From: Bacteroidota bacterium
Lineage (GTDB): Bacteria; Bacteroidota; Bacteroidia; 2-12-FULL-35-15
DNA length: 64,000 nucleotides
Assembly (NCBI GenBank): GCA_005772895.1
Contig: SXIH01000024.1
Location: forward strand, 26,428 to 90,427
Direction: 5' to 3'
Position numbers and translations under genes: made by a program. The notes beneath the pieces are model-generated. The model searched no databases. It had not been told where the DNA came from and was given only the letters and a program-made list of their open reading frames with translations. This document shows positions 8,947 through 17,569 of the stretch, one piece after another. Position 1 is the stretch's first letter; every line of letters begins with the position of its first letter.

Positions 8947-11430
8947 TTACTCCTGATAGTATACCCTCTTCACTCTTCTCGAAACATTCGTTAACACTTC
9001 ATAAGGTATTGTTCCAATATCTTTTGCTACATCAGCAATCGGATTTTGATCTCCAAAAATAATTACTTCATCATTTTCGTTGGCCTGAATATCGGTAATA
9101 TCGATCATACACATATCCATACAAACATTTCCAATAATGGGTGCCTCTTTTCCTTTTACAATCATTTTCCCCGCTCCGTTACTGAGTTTACGGCTTAGTC
9201 CATCAGCATAACCTATCGGAACGGTTGCTATTTGTATGTCGCGGTTGGCAACACCTTTTCTGCTGTATCCGATGGTTTCTTTTGCTGGAATATTTTTGAT
9301 TTGTGAGATGCTAGTTTTTAATGTGCTCACATTTTGTAATTGTGTTTGTTCAGTTTTGTTTGCACCAATTCCGTATAATCCAATCCCTAATCTCACCATT
9401 TCAAATTGTGCATCCGGGAAACGGGAAATTCCGGCTGAATTTAAAATGTGTTTTAAAATCGGATAAGAAAAATGTGTTTTTATTTTTTCACTCATCTTAT
9501 TCAACTTCTTAATTTGTTGCCAAGTAAAATCATCGTGTTCATGTTCATCACTTGCCGCTAAATGTGAGAAAATGGATTTTATTGTAAGATGTTTGTTGTT
9601 GCTGATGCGGACAATCAATTCGTTTACTTCCTCTTCATCAAAACCCAAACGGTGCATTCCTGTGTCTAGCTTAATATGAATTGGAATGGGTTGAACATTA
9701 TTTCTTTCGCTGCGTTTTAATGTTTCTTCAAACAGGCTCAAGACTCTGAAACTGTAAATTTCAGGTTCTAAGTTGTATTGAATCATAGCATCATAACTTT
9801 GCTCTTCGGGATTCATTACCATAATCGGCATAGTGATTCCTGCTTTGCGTAATTCAATTCCTTCATCTGCATAAGCAACTGCCAAATAATCCACACGGTG
9901 AAACTGAAGAATGTTGGCTATTTCAAAACTTCCGCTTCCATAAGAAAACGCTTTTACCATTGCCATTACTTTGGTATCGGCTCTTAATTTTGAACGGTAA
10001 TAATTTAAATTGTGAACAATTGCATTCAAGTTAATTTCTAAAACTGTTTCGTGAGCTTTCTGTTGAATGATTTTACTAATAGCTTCAAAACTGAATGCAC
10101 GAGCTCCTTTCAAGAGAATGGTTTCATCTCTGAAAAAAGAATTATTGAAAGTCTGTAAAAATTCGGTAGTTGATTTATAAAAGCTTTTTTCGCAATTGAA
10201 CTGATTGGCTTGTGATGAAATTCCTTCACCAATTCCGATTAAACGGGAAATTCCTTTTTTGTGAATCAGCTCCGCAACTTCTTTGTAAAGTGTCGCATCA
10301 TTCTGTCCGCTCTGCAAAATATCCGAAAGAATAAGTGTTTTCTTTGGATGTTGTTTTTGCTGATTTAAAAAATCCAAAGCAATAGCCAAAGAACCTAAAT
10401 CAGAATTGTAACTATCGTTGATAATTGAACAGTTGTTGATCCCTTCTTTGAGTTCGAGTCGCATCGCAACCGGACTCAGGAACTTCATTCTTTCAGCAAT
10501 AACAACGCTTTCGTAACCTAAATAAAGCAAAGTAGCCCAGCAATGAATGGCATTTTCAATACTTGCTTCATCCGTAAACGGAATAGTAATACGAATAAAA
10601 TCATTTTTATAAACGCCTTGTATTTCGGTGTCAACTTCCGTTTTAGTAATTCGTCCAACCAATAAATCAGCACGCAGTTTTTTCGACCAGGTGAAAAATT
10701 TCGCTTCTGCAAAGGATTTATTGTTTGTTATTTCATCGTGAATTGTCAGATAATCTTTGCAATAAATCAATACTTCGGAATTCAAAAACAGTTTTAATTT
10801 TTCACAAACTTTTTGTTTTTGGTTTTCGAAATTTTCATCGTGTGCTTGTCCTATATTAGTAATAACGCCAATGGTAGGCTGAATAATATTTTCAAGCAAG
10901 CGCATTTCTTTTGGCTTGGAAATACCGGCTTCAAAAATTGCCAAATCATGTTCTTCGGAAATTTGCCAAACAGAAAGCGGAACACCAACTTGTGAATTGA
11001 AACTTTTCGGACTGCGAACAATATTTTTGTCTTCACGCATCAGCTGATACAACCATTCTTTCACAATGGTTTTTCCGTTACTTCCTGTAATTCCAACAAC
11101 AGGAATTTTAAATTGTTGTCGGTGATAAGCACAAAGTTGTTGAAGTGCAAGCAGTGTATCATTAACTAAAATAAAACTTGCATCGTTGAAAGCAGAAAGA
11201 TTATTCGGCAGAGAAGAAACAACAAAATGACGAACACCTTTTTCGAAAAGTTCGATTAAGTAAGCATGTCCATCATGACGTTCACCTTTTATAGCAAAAA
11301 ACAAAGACGTTTCTGCGTTGGAAAGTTTACGGCTATCAATCAATAAATTTTTAATAGAAGCAGTAGAAGCATTATTCCCACTGATGTTTCCATTAACGAT
11401 TGAAGATATTGCGGAGATGGAGTAATTCAT
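8947..11430 (-). CDS. Fused MurF ligase / alanine racemase
   Basis: A bifunctional protein of about 827 residues, a fusion characteristic of Bacteroidota. The N-terminal half is MurF, which adds D-Ala-D-Ala to the UDP-MurNAc-tripeptide: GITGSNGKT P-loop, FEAGISKPKEM, NDSYNSDLGSL. The C-terminal half (about the last 365 residues) is a fold-type III alanine racemase: PLP lysine in MAMVKAFSYGSG, substrate-side GMHRLGF, the tyrosine in TIGYSRKG and the MDMCMIDIT block. The ATG at 11430 (MNYSISAIS) is preferred over the track start because family members begin there. The same protein makes D-Ala and uses D-Ala-D-Ala. Confidence 0.94.
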   Translation of the reverse strand: MNYSISAISSIVNGNISGNNASTASIKNLLIDSRKLSNAETSLFFAIKGERHDGHAYLIELFEKGVRHFVVSSLPNNLSAFNDASFILVNDTLLALQQLCAYHRQQFKIPVVGITGSNGKTIVKEWLYQLMREDKNIVRSPKSFNSQVGVPLSVWQISEEHDLAIFEAGISKPKEMRLLENIIQPTIGVITNIGQAHDENFENQKQKVCEKLKLFLNSEVLIYCKDYLTIHDEITNNKSFAEAKFFTWSKKLRADLLVGRITKTEVDTEIQGVYKNDFIRITIPFTDEASIENAIHCWATLLYLGYESVVIAERMKFLSPVAMRLELKEGINNCSIINDSYNSDLGSLAIALDFLNQQKQHPKKTLILSDILQSGQNDATLYKEVAELIHKKGISRLIGIGEGISSQANQFNCEKSFYKSTTEFLQTFNNSFFRDETILLKGARAFSFEAISKIIQQKAHETVLEINLNAIVHNLNYYRSKLRADTKVMAMVKAFSYGSGSFEIANILQFHRVDYLAVAYADEGIELRKAGITMPIMVMNPEEQSYDAMIQYNLEPEIYSFRVLSLFEETLKRSERNNVQPIPIHIKLDTGMHRLGFDEEEVNELIVRISNNKHLTIKSIFSHLAASDEHEHDDFTWQQIKKLNKMSEKIKTHFSYPILKHILNSAGISRFPDAQFEMVRLGIGLYGIGANKTEQTQLQNVSTLKTSISQIKNIPAKETIGYSRKGVANRDIQIATVPIGYADGLSRKLSNGAGKMIVKGKEAPIIGNVCMDMCMIDITDIQANENDEVIIFGDQNPIADVAKDIGTIPYEVLTNVSRRVKRVYYQE

Positions 11431-11464
11431 ATTTTTTATCTGTTCAAATACAGATTCTTTATTT

Positions 11465-11509
11465 GTCACCCTGAGCATTCTGCGTAATAAGCAGACACTA
11501 TCGAAGGGT
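11465..11509. repeat. Degenerate member of the CACCCTGAGC/TCGAAGGG repeat family
   Basis: GTCACCCTGAGC at one end and ATCGAAGGGT at the other match the ends of the dispersed repeat seen at 29968, but the centre carries an extra block with its own partial dyad. It lies between murF-alr and tdk. Confidence 0.5.
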
Positions 11510-11513
11510 ATAT

Positions 11514-12089
11514 TTATTTTTTAGCTACTACAAAACAATCTCTGCAGAGAGGTTCATAATTATTGGTTTCACCTAATAACACAAGCGCTTCTTCGTCTGT
11601 TATACGGTGTGAATGATTTGCAATATTTCCACAGCGCATACAAATGGCATGAACTTTTGTAACGTGTTCAGCAATGGCAAGCAAAGCAGGAATTGGCCCG
11701 AATGGTTTTCCAAGGTAATCCATATCCAATCCGGCAACAATTACCCTTATTCCATTATCAGCAAGTTGGGTACACACATCCGGCAGTCCGGCATCAAAGA
11801 ATTGTGCTTCATCAATTCCAACAACTTCCACATCACTGGCCAATAGCAAAATATGAGAAGAGGCAGGAACAGGGGTAGAATGAATGGAATTTCCTTCGTG
11901 GGAAACCACTTTTACTGCATCGTAACGGGTATCAATTTCGGGTTTAAAAATCTCCACTTTTTGTTTTGCGTATTGTGCACGCTTCATTCTGCGGATAAGT
12001 TCCTCTGTCTTCCCCGAAAACATAGAGCCACAAATGACTTCAATGGAGCCTTTGCGTTTATTCGGATGGATAGTGTTTTCGAGGAACAT
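11514..12089 (-). CDS. tdk: Thymidine kinase
   Basis: 191 residues, normal for type II thymidine kinase, which phosphorylates thymidine in salvage. Walker A is [14 protein letters not shown] near residue 21, the Mg/catalytic DEAQFF lies near residue 95, and the zinc-binding lasso has CMRCGN and CRDC cysteine pairs. It lies upstream of murF-alr on the same strand with about 80 bases between, including a repeat remnant. Confidence 0.95.
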   Translation of the reverse strand: MFLENTIHPNKRKGSIEVICGSMFSGKTEELIRRMKRAQYAKQKVEIFKPEIDTRYDAVKVVSHEGNSIHSTPVPASSHILLLASDVEVVGIDEAQFFDAGLPDVCTQLADNGIRVIVAGLDMDYLGKPFGPIPALLAIAEHVTKVHAICMRCGNIANHSHRITDEEALVLLGETNNYEPLCRDCFVVAKK

Positions 12090-12157
12090 CGGTTTTTTGT
12101 TAAAAAATCTTGTATGAAGATACGTAATATTAATGTATATTTATTCGGAAAATGAGA

Positions 12158-12177
12158 CCCCGGATTTAGGTCCGGGG
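12158..12177. repeat. REP-like GC-rich hairpin
   Basis: CCCCGGA-TTTAGG-TCCGGGG, a perfect 7-bp stem. It lies between the divergent tdk and the following unknown gene, so it cannot be a terminator for either. A second dyad of GATTTTTTT/AAAAAAATC follows at 12192-12211. Confidence 0.55.
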
Positions 12178-12278
12178 CATCTAAAACTACAGATTTTTTT
12201 ACAAAAAAATCCTTGTTTTAGTATGCAACAAATTTAGTCAAAAAAGCGTTTTGTTTTTTAACCAAGTAAAATAATGTC

Positions 12279-12908
12279 ATGGATAAGTCCAACATCAGAA
12301 AAGAGATAGCCGCTTTGATTAACAGTATTAAGGAGCATTCCGACAATATTGGCGACAACAAGCATATTCCACAGTTGGAGCTGGAATTGATTTTGCATAA
12401 AATTGAAAAATTATACCAAAAATCCATCGTTTTTAACCATTTGAATTCTATGAATGGGGAAAGCGAAAATCAGGCTGTAGATTATAAACAGGTTGAGATT
12501 CCCAAAGTTGAGGTAAAGCAAGAGACAGTAAAACCTGTTATTTCCGAAAAAACAATTGATTTATTTGGAACCGAAATTCCGCCAGCAACAGAAAAACCAA
12601 AACAAGAAAAGAAAGTTGAGAAGCCTACCGACAAAACAGAAAAAGTTGTTGTAACAAACAAAATTCAAAAACCGGCTATTCAGGATATTTCAAAAGCGAT
12701 TGGCTTGAATGATAAATTTCAATTCGCCAATGAATTATTTGAAGGCAGTATGCAGGAATACAGTATAGCAATCCAGCAATTAAACGGAGCTGAGAGTTTA
12801 GAATCGGCAATGGATTATTTTAGCAACTTGCAACAATTGTATGAATGGGATATGGAGAAAGAAAGTGTGAAAAGATTGTTGGATTTGGTTGACAGAAGAT
12901 ACGGTTAA
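12279..12908 (+). CDS. Conserved Bacteroidota protein of unknown function
   Basis: 209 residues, soluble, no signal peptide. It has a helical N-terminal section (about residues 1-60), a charged low-complexity linker rich in Lys, Glu, Val and Pro (about 70-140), and a compact C-terminal domain starting at ISKAIGLNDKFQFANELFEG and ending in VKRLLDLVDRRYG. That C-terminal block is a pattern I associate with phylum-wide hypothetical proteins. No catalytic motif is visible. It is followed by an M28 peptidase on the same strand after 60 AT-rich bases. I do not propose a function. Confidence 0.75.
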   Translation: MDKSNIRKEIAALINSIKEHSDNIGDNKHIPQLELELILHKIEKLYQKSIVFNHLNSMNGESENQAVDYKQVEIPKVEVKQETVKPVISEKTIDLFGTEIPPATEKPKQEKKVEKPTDKTEKVVVTNKIQKPAIQDISKAIGLNDKFQFANELFEGSMQEYSIAIQQLNGAESLESAMDYFSNLQQLYEWDMEKESVKRLLDLVDRRYG

Positions 12909-12968
12909 AGAAATTATAAATTGTGAATTATAAATTATGAATTTTTGAGATTTCTATAATTGTTTAAT

Positions 12969-14297
12969 ATGTCGCTTTTTCGAAAATCATTACTTCCTTT
13001 ATTACTCTATTACTTTATCACCTTATCACTTTTTTCTCAGGAAATAAAAACAGGAGAAGTTTATGCTTACGCCCGTAAGATTGTTGATACAATGGCTTCT
13101 CAAAGCATGCACGGGAGAGGTTATGTGAATGGTGGAGACAGCATCGCAGCAAATTATCTCAAAAATGAATTTTCAAGAATAGGATTGAAATCTTTTGGTA
13201 ATGATTATTATCAGAGGATGAGTTTTCCGATTAATACATTTCCTGATAAGATAGAATTTGAAATTCGAAGTAGAGTAGCTCAATTTGAACACAATTGCAT
13301 TCCGGGAAAAATTTTTCTGATTGATGCATCTTGCAAAGGTGTATCCTCTGAATTCCGCATTAGATTTTTCGACTCTACAATGTGTTCTTCCAAAGCCCAG
13401 AAAAAATTTCTCAAAAAATTAAAGCCGGAGGATTTCATCTTGGTGGATGATCTTGATGTAAAAGACAAAACAAAAAAAGACGTCTTGAATAAAATCAAGA
13501 ATAACTCGATGAAGGCAAGCGGAATCATTGAACCAGTCACAAAATTGACTTGGCACCAGTCTCAGGTAGTTTCTGACTATTGCAAAATACAAATATTGGC
13601 AGATAGTACTTTCTTATACGATGAACGTTGGTTTGACAATGGAAGAATTCTTGTAGAAAACAAATTTATCACCAATCATAAATCCCAAAACGTCATTGGT
13701 TACATTCCTGGTTCCGTTTATCCTGATTCATTTATTGTTTACTCAGCACATTACGATCATTTAGGACATATGGGAAAAGATGTTTATTTCCCTGGGGCAA
13801 ACGACAATGCCAGTGGTTGCGCGATGTTGCTGAATCTTGCAAATTATTATTCAAAGCCCGAGAACATACCAAAATATTCTATTGCCTTCATGGCTTTTTG
13901 CGGAGAGGAAGTTGGTTTGTTGGGTTCAAAATATTATACCGAAAATCCATACTTCCCATTGAAGAATATAAAATTTGTTTTCAATATGGACATTATGGGA
14001 ACAGGAGAAGAAGGCATAACAGTAGTGAATGGAACAATTTTCCAAAAAGAATTTGATAAATTAAAAGAAATCAATACTCAAAATAACTTTATCAAAGACG
14101 TTAAAATAAGAGGCAAAGCAGCCAACAGCGACCATTACTTTTTTTCTGAAAAAGGAGTAAAAGCTTTTTTCATATATTCGATGGGTGGAATAAAAGCCTA
14201 TCATGATATTTATGATAGACCAGAAACATTACCTTTGAATGAATTTGAGAACATGTTTAAATTGATTACGAAGTTTGGCGAGAGTTTACAAAATTAA
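12969..14297 (+). CDS. Secreted M28 family zinc aminopeptidase
   Basis: About 442 residues with a signal peptide (LLPLLLYYFITLSLFSQE). The zinc ligands of an M28 metallopeptidase are visible: YSAHYDHLG, GANDNASG, the catalytic FCGEEVGLLGS, MDIMG and the final DHYFFSEKGVKAFF. The ATG at 12969 is chosen because the track start is a TTG three codons earlier. It probably trims peptides in the periplasm or outside the cell. No sorting domain is seen at the C-terminus, so periplasmic localisation is more likely. Confidence 0.9.
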   Translation: MSLFRKSLLPLLLYYFITLSLFSQEIKTGEVYAYARKIVDTMASQSMHGRGYVNGGDSIAANYLKNEFSRIGLKSFGNDYYQRMSFPINTFPDKIEFEIRSRVAQFEHNCIPGKIFLIDASCKGVSSEFRIRFFDSTMCSSKAQKKFLKKLKPEDFILVDDLDVKDKTKKDVLNKIKNNSMKASGIIEPVTKLTWHQSQVVSDYCKIQILADSTFLYDERWFDNGRILVENKFITNHKSQNVIGYIPGSVYPDSFIVYSAHYDHLGHMGKDVYFPGANDNASGCAMLLNLANYYSKPENIPKYSIAFMAFCGEEVGLLGSKYYTENPYFPLKNIKFVFNMDIMGTGEEGITVVNGTIFQKEFDKLKEINTQNNFIKDVKIRGKAANSDHYFFSEKGVKAFFIYSMGGIKAYHDIYDRPETLPLNEFENMFKLITKFGESLQN

Positions 14298-14307
14298 GAT
14301 GGAATAG

Positions 14308-14461
14308 GAACACGGATTTTTTATGATTTTTATGTTTTAAGATTATGATATATTATTGGGATTTATTTATGATGTAATTTATGTCAAATCATATTATATC
14401 ATAATCGCCTAAGGCGATAAAAATCTTTTTTATCATAAAAATCATAAAATATCTGCGTTCC
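14308..14461. repeat. 154-bp nested palindromic element
   Basis: Outer arms of 28 bases (14308-14335 and 14434-14461) are reverse complements with three mismatches. A perfect 12-bp inner dyad, GATTATGATATA, lies at 14341-14352 and 14395-14406, and a small perfect hairpin ATCGCCT-A-AGGCGAT is at 14404-14418. No ORF. It fills the gap between the M28 peptidase and rsmI. Confidence 0.65.
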
Positions 14462-14484
14462 AATAAAACATAGTAAAGCACGAA

Positions 14485-15189
14485 ATGAAACTATACATCG
14501 TCCCAACCCCAATCGGAAACCTCGAAGACATTACTCTTCGGGCTATACGTATTTTGAAGGAAGTGGATTTGATTTTGGCTGAGGATACTCGCAAGTCGGG
14601 AATATTATTGAAGCATTTGAACATTGACAAGAAGATGTTTGCTCATCACATGCACAATGAACATAAAACAGTGGAGATGATTTCGGAGCGGATTGCTAAT
14701 GGGGAAAAAATTGCGCTTATTACAGATGCCGGAACTCCCGGAATTTCCGACCCGGGATTTTTGTTGATCCGTGAATGTATTGAAAAAGGAATTGAAGTGG
14801 AATGTTTGCCAGGCGCAACTGCATTTGTACCTGCATTGGTGAATTCTGGTTTACCCACCGATACTTTTTGTTTCGAAGGGTTTTTGCCACAGAAAAAAGG
14901 ACGCCAGACAAAAATAAAAGCATTGGTAGATGAATCTCGCACAATGGTTTTTTATGAATCACCACACCGTTTAGTAAAAGCATTGGAACAATTTATTGAA
15001 TTTTTTGGTGCTGATAGAAATGCTTCTGTGTCGCGTGAATTATCGAAAATGTTTGAAGAAAATAAGCGGGGAACGTTAAAAGAGATTGCAGATTATTTCA
15101 AATCAAAAACTGTAAAGGGTGAAATTGTGATTGTAGTAGAAGGTAGGAAAGGGAAAGATAAAAAAAGCAAACACGATGAAGAAGAATAA
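14485..15189 (+). CDS. rsmI: 16S rRNA (cytidine1402-2'-O)-methyltransferase
   Basis: 234 residues of the tetrapyrrole-methylase fold. RsmI methylates the 2'-OH of C1402 in the 16S decoding centre with SAM. Signatures: VPTPIGNLEDITLRAIR at the N-terminus, AEDTRKSG, ITDAGTPGISDPGF, and GLPTDTFCFEGFLP. The C-terminus is a short lysine-rich tail without the longer extension of the E. coli protein. corA follows after 14 bases, so they are likely co-transcribed. Confidence 0.95.
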   Translation: MKLYIVPTPIGNLEDITLRAIRILKEVDLILAEDTRKSGILLKHLNIDKKMFAHHMHNEHKTVEMISERIANGEKIALITDAGTPGISDPGFLLIRECIEKGIEVECLPGATAFVPALVNSGLPTDTFCFEGFLPQKKGRQTKIKALVDESRTMVFYESPHRLVKALEQFIEFFGADRNASVSRELSKMFEENKRGTLKEIADYFKSKTVKGEIVIVVEGRKGKDKKSKHDEEE

Positions 15190-15203
15190 AACACATTGTT
15201 AGC

Positions 15204-16262
15204 ATGGTAGACAAAACAAATAAAACAGGCGCACCTCCAGGAACTTTGGTATACTTCGGTGATAAACAAACCGACAGAGTAAAAATTTCTTTGATTGAAT
15301 TCAATGAAACAGAATTTATTGAAAAGGAATTTTATGATTTATCAGAATGTCTTGATCATGTTGATCCAAAAATGGTACGGTGGATAAATGTAGATGGAAT
15401 ACACAATGTAGAATTTATTGAAGCTGTTGGAAAACGATTTAATATTCACCCGCTTACTTTAGAAGATATTGTAAACACGAATCAGCGAGCAAAGTTTGAA
15501 GATTACGACAACTATGTTGTTGCTATTATGAAAATGCTTTATTATGATAGTGAATTACAATCGGAGCAATTAACCGTGGTGTTGTTTGATGGAATGGTTA
15601 TTTCTTTTCAGGAAACACATGGAGGTGATGCATTTGATTTGATCAGAAACAGAATCCGTTTAGGAAAAGGCAGAATCAGAAGAATGGGCGCTGATTATTT
15701 AGCCTATGCTTTAATTGATGCTGTGGTAGATTGTTATTTTGGAATCTTGGAAAAAATAGGAGACAGGATAGAAATTTTAGAAGAAGATTTAGTGGATGAG
15801 CCGACTAAAGAAACGATGCGGCAATTGCACAATATGAAACGTGAAATGATTTTTTTACGAAAATCGGTTTGGCCAATGCGGGAGTTGATTAACAACATGG
15901 AGAGAAGTGAAACCGATTTAATAAAACCTACTACAGATATTTATTTGCGCGATGTTCACGATCATACAATAAGAGTAATTGATACTGTTGAAACATATCG
16001 CGATTTACTTTCGGGGATGATGGATATTTATTTGTCGAGCGTAAGCAACAAAATGAACGAAGTAATGAAAGTGTTAACCATCATTACTACTATTTTTGTT
16101 CCTGTTACATTTGTAGCAGGAGTGTATGGAATGAATTTTGAAGTAATGCCGGAGATTCATAGTAAATGGGGTCATGAGTGGGGATATACACTTGCATGGG
16201 TTATTATGTTAGTGATGATGATCTCAATGATTGTTTATTTCAGAAAAAAGAAATGGTTATAG
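15204..16262 (+). CDS. corA: Magnesium/cobalt transporter CorA
   Basis: 352 residues, typical for CorA, a homopentameric inner-membrane Mg2+ channel. The large cytoplasmic funnel (about residues 1-285) includes WINVDGI and HPLTLEDIVNTNQRAKFEDYDNY. Two C-terminal membrane helices follow, with the selectivity motif GMNF in VYGMNFEVMPE and a basic C-terminal end (FRKKKWL). It sits 14 bases after rsmI. Confidence 0.95.
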   Translation: MVDKTNKTGAPPGTLVYFGDKQTDRVKISLIEFNETEFIEKEFYDLSECLDHVDPKMVRWINVDGIHNVEFIEAVGKRFNIHPLTLEDIVNTNQRAKFEDYDNYVVAIMKMLYYDSELQSEQLTVVLFDGMVISFQETHGGDAFDLIRNRIRLGKGRIRRMGADYLAYALIDAVVDCYFGILEKIGDRIEILEEDLVDEPTKETMRQLHNMKREMIFLRKSVWPMRELINNMERSETDLIKPTTDIYLRDVHDHTIRVIDTVETYRDLLSGMMDIYLSSVSNKMNEVMKVLTIITTIFVPVTFVAGVYGMNFEVMPEIHSKWGHEWGYTLAWVIMLVMMISMIVYFRKKKWL

Positions 16263-16278
16263 CCCTAAAACATGCGCG

Positions 16279-16356
16279 CTTCTCGCCCTTCGACTCCGCT
16301 CAGGGTGACAAGCTAAAATGGCTGCGCGTAATGCCATTTCGAGCGGAGTCGAGAAG
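16279..16356. repeat. Inverted pair of CTTCGACTCCGCTCA-family repeats
   Basis: CCCTTCGACTCCGCTCAGGG (16286 onward) and, in inverse orientation, GAGCGGAGTCGAGAAG (16341-16356), framed by CTTCTCG. The arms can pair over about 15 bases. It follows the corA stop and may stop transcription. Confidence 0.6.
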
Positions 16357-16393
16357 ATTTTAAATCAAAAGCTAATTAGGAAATATTAATCAC

Positions 16394-17152
16394 ATGAAAA
16401 AAATTCTATTATTTATTTCAATTTTCTGTTTTACTTATTCTGTAAATGCAAATCCATTTGTTGTAAGCGATACCAACAAAACAAACAATGCAGGAAAAAA
16501 AGTTGGCTTGTGGAAAGAGAAAGCGGGTCAGAACGAATGTTATGGAAATTATGAGGATGGGAAAAAAGAAGGACAATGGGTTTGTTACCACGCAAATGGA
16601 ATGGTCAGCAATTTAGGAAATTATAAAAACGGAATGCTGAATGGAGTTTATATTCAAATTGATAAGTCGGGTTCCTGTTATTCAAAAGAGTCTTACAAAA
16701 ACGACACACTCGATGGGAAGAGCACAACTTTTTTTCTTAATGCTAAACCAATGGCTGAAATTGATTATAAAATGGGAATAATAGACGGAGTAAAAAAAGC
16801 ATATTATTCCGATGGAAAAATTCAGGAAGAAGGATTTTATAAAAAAAATGTAAGAGATGGGGTTGCTAAATGGTTTTATCCAGAAGGGCAAGTGAGTATT
16901 CAATATAATTATGTGAATGGTTCATTGGAAGGAGCTCAAAAAGCATTTTACAAAAACGGTAACGTAAACTCTGAAGTAAAATTTATTAATAACTTGGAAG
17001 AAGGAGAATACAAAGAATATTTTGAAAACGGGAAATTAAAAATTACAGGAAAATATATCCATGGAAAAAAAGAAGGTGATTGGAAAGAGATGGATGAAAA
17101 CGGGAAAGTAATTAAGACAGAAAAGTATAAGAACGGGGACTTGAAGAAGTAA
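16394..17152 (+). CDS. YwqK-family MORN-repeat protein (secreted)
   Basis: 252 residues with a signal peptide (ILLFISIFCFTYSVNA) followed by about eight MORN-variant repeats of the form G.YK.G...G....Y..G. (for example NYEDGKKEGQWVCYHANG, KYIHGKKEGDWKEMDENG). Databases label this the YwqK antitoxin family, but no toxin is next to it and the signal peptide argues for a periplasmic or exported scaffold-like protein. The in vivo role is unknown. Confidence 0.8.
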   Translation: MKKILLFISIFCFTYSVNANPFVVSDTNKTNNAGKKVGLWKEKAGQNECYGNYEDGKKEGQWVCYHANGMVSNLGNYKNGMLNGVYIQIDKSGSCYSKESYKNDTLDGKSTTFFLNAKPMAEIDYKMGIIDGVKKAYYSDGKIQEEGFYKKNVRDGVAKWFYPEGQVSIQYNYVNGSLEGAQKAFYKNGNVNSEVKFINNLEEGEYKEYFENGKLKITGKYIHGKKEGDWKEMDENGKVIKTEKYKNGDLKK

Positions 17153-17154
17153 GG

Positions 17155-17203
17155 AGGTGACTAAGTAACTAGGTGATTAAGTGATTAGGTGGGTGATGAC
17201 TAG
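17155..17203. repeat. Short degenerate tandem repeat
   Basis: About five imperfect copies of an 8-10 base unit resembling GTGATTAG/GTAACTAG directly after the YwqK stop. Not a CRISPR array: the units are contiguous and very short. Confidence 0.5.
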
Positions 17204-17229
17204 TAATGTTAATTAATCTTAATTAGAAC

Positions 17230-17288
17230 GTCATTGCGAGCCTGCCTGCGGTAGGTAGGTCCCGCTTTTAGCGGGATGTGGCAATCTC
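17230..17288. repeat. GTCATTGCGAG...GCAATCTC dispersed repeat
   Basis: The outer GTCATTGCGAG and GCAATCTC ends flank an imperfect CCTGCC/GGTAGG dyad and a perfect CCCGCT/AGCGGG hairpin. The form is typical of intergenic REP-like elements in this phylum. Confidence 0.55.
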
Positions 17289-17341
17289 TCAAGATGGGGA
17301 GAATAAGTTTTATAAGAAGGGAACATAGAAATAGAGCATTA

Positions 17342-17512
17342 TTATGAATGCATCGGGCAACGTTTACAACGCTTTTCCTTTTTATAATTTTTACAACATT
17401 TTTTCTTCAACTTTTTACACTCCATCGTTTCCGGATAGAAAGACCATAGATTGCAAGCCATTTCTTCCGTTATGGCTTTTTGAATAAAATAGGTATTTGG
17501 TTCAGTATTCAT
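17342..17512 (-). CDS. Small Cys/Lys-rich protein (56 aa), unannotated mini-gene
   Basis: Too short for the ORF track. ATG at 17512, stop at 17342. The N-terminal half is ordinary (MNTEPNTYFIQKAITEEMAC); the C-terminal half is a basic cysteine cluster, CKKLKKKCCKNYKKEKRCKR followed by CPMHS, with seven cysteines overall. The spacing suggests metal binding or nucleic-acid contact, but that is inference. It lies 57 bases downstream of the second CotH gene on the same strand, without an obvious terminator between, so it may be in that operon. I recall similar CCKKYKKGKRCKRCP-like tails in small proteins of this phylum but cannot verify it here. Confidence 0.6.
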   Translation of the reverse strand: MNTEPNTYFIQKAITEEMACNLWSFYPETMECKKLKKKCCKNYKKEKRCKRCPMHS

Positions 17513-17569
17513 TTACCCTACAAAATTGGGCAAATTCAAGGGTCAATTCAATACCTATAATGTGGTATT

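Noticed and set aside
12279-12908. Unknown 209-residue protein as a second antitoxin or a polymerase clamp adaptor
   Set aside because: The charged linker and C-terminal block do not match such families; no motif supports a function.
12910-12946. Repeated AATTATAAATT-type sequence before the M28 peptidase as an operator
   Set aside because: Low-complexity AT sequence, common between genes in such genomes; no defined dyad or spacing.
16394-17152. YwqK protein as an active antitoxin
   Set aside because: No partner toxin lies next to it and it carries a signal peptide; the label reflects family naming only.
17155-17203. Possible CRISPR-like repeat
   Set aside because: The units are 8-10 bases, contiguous and without spacers.
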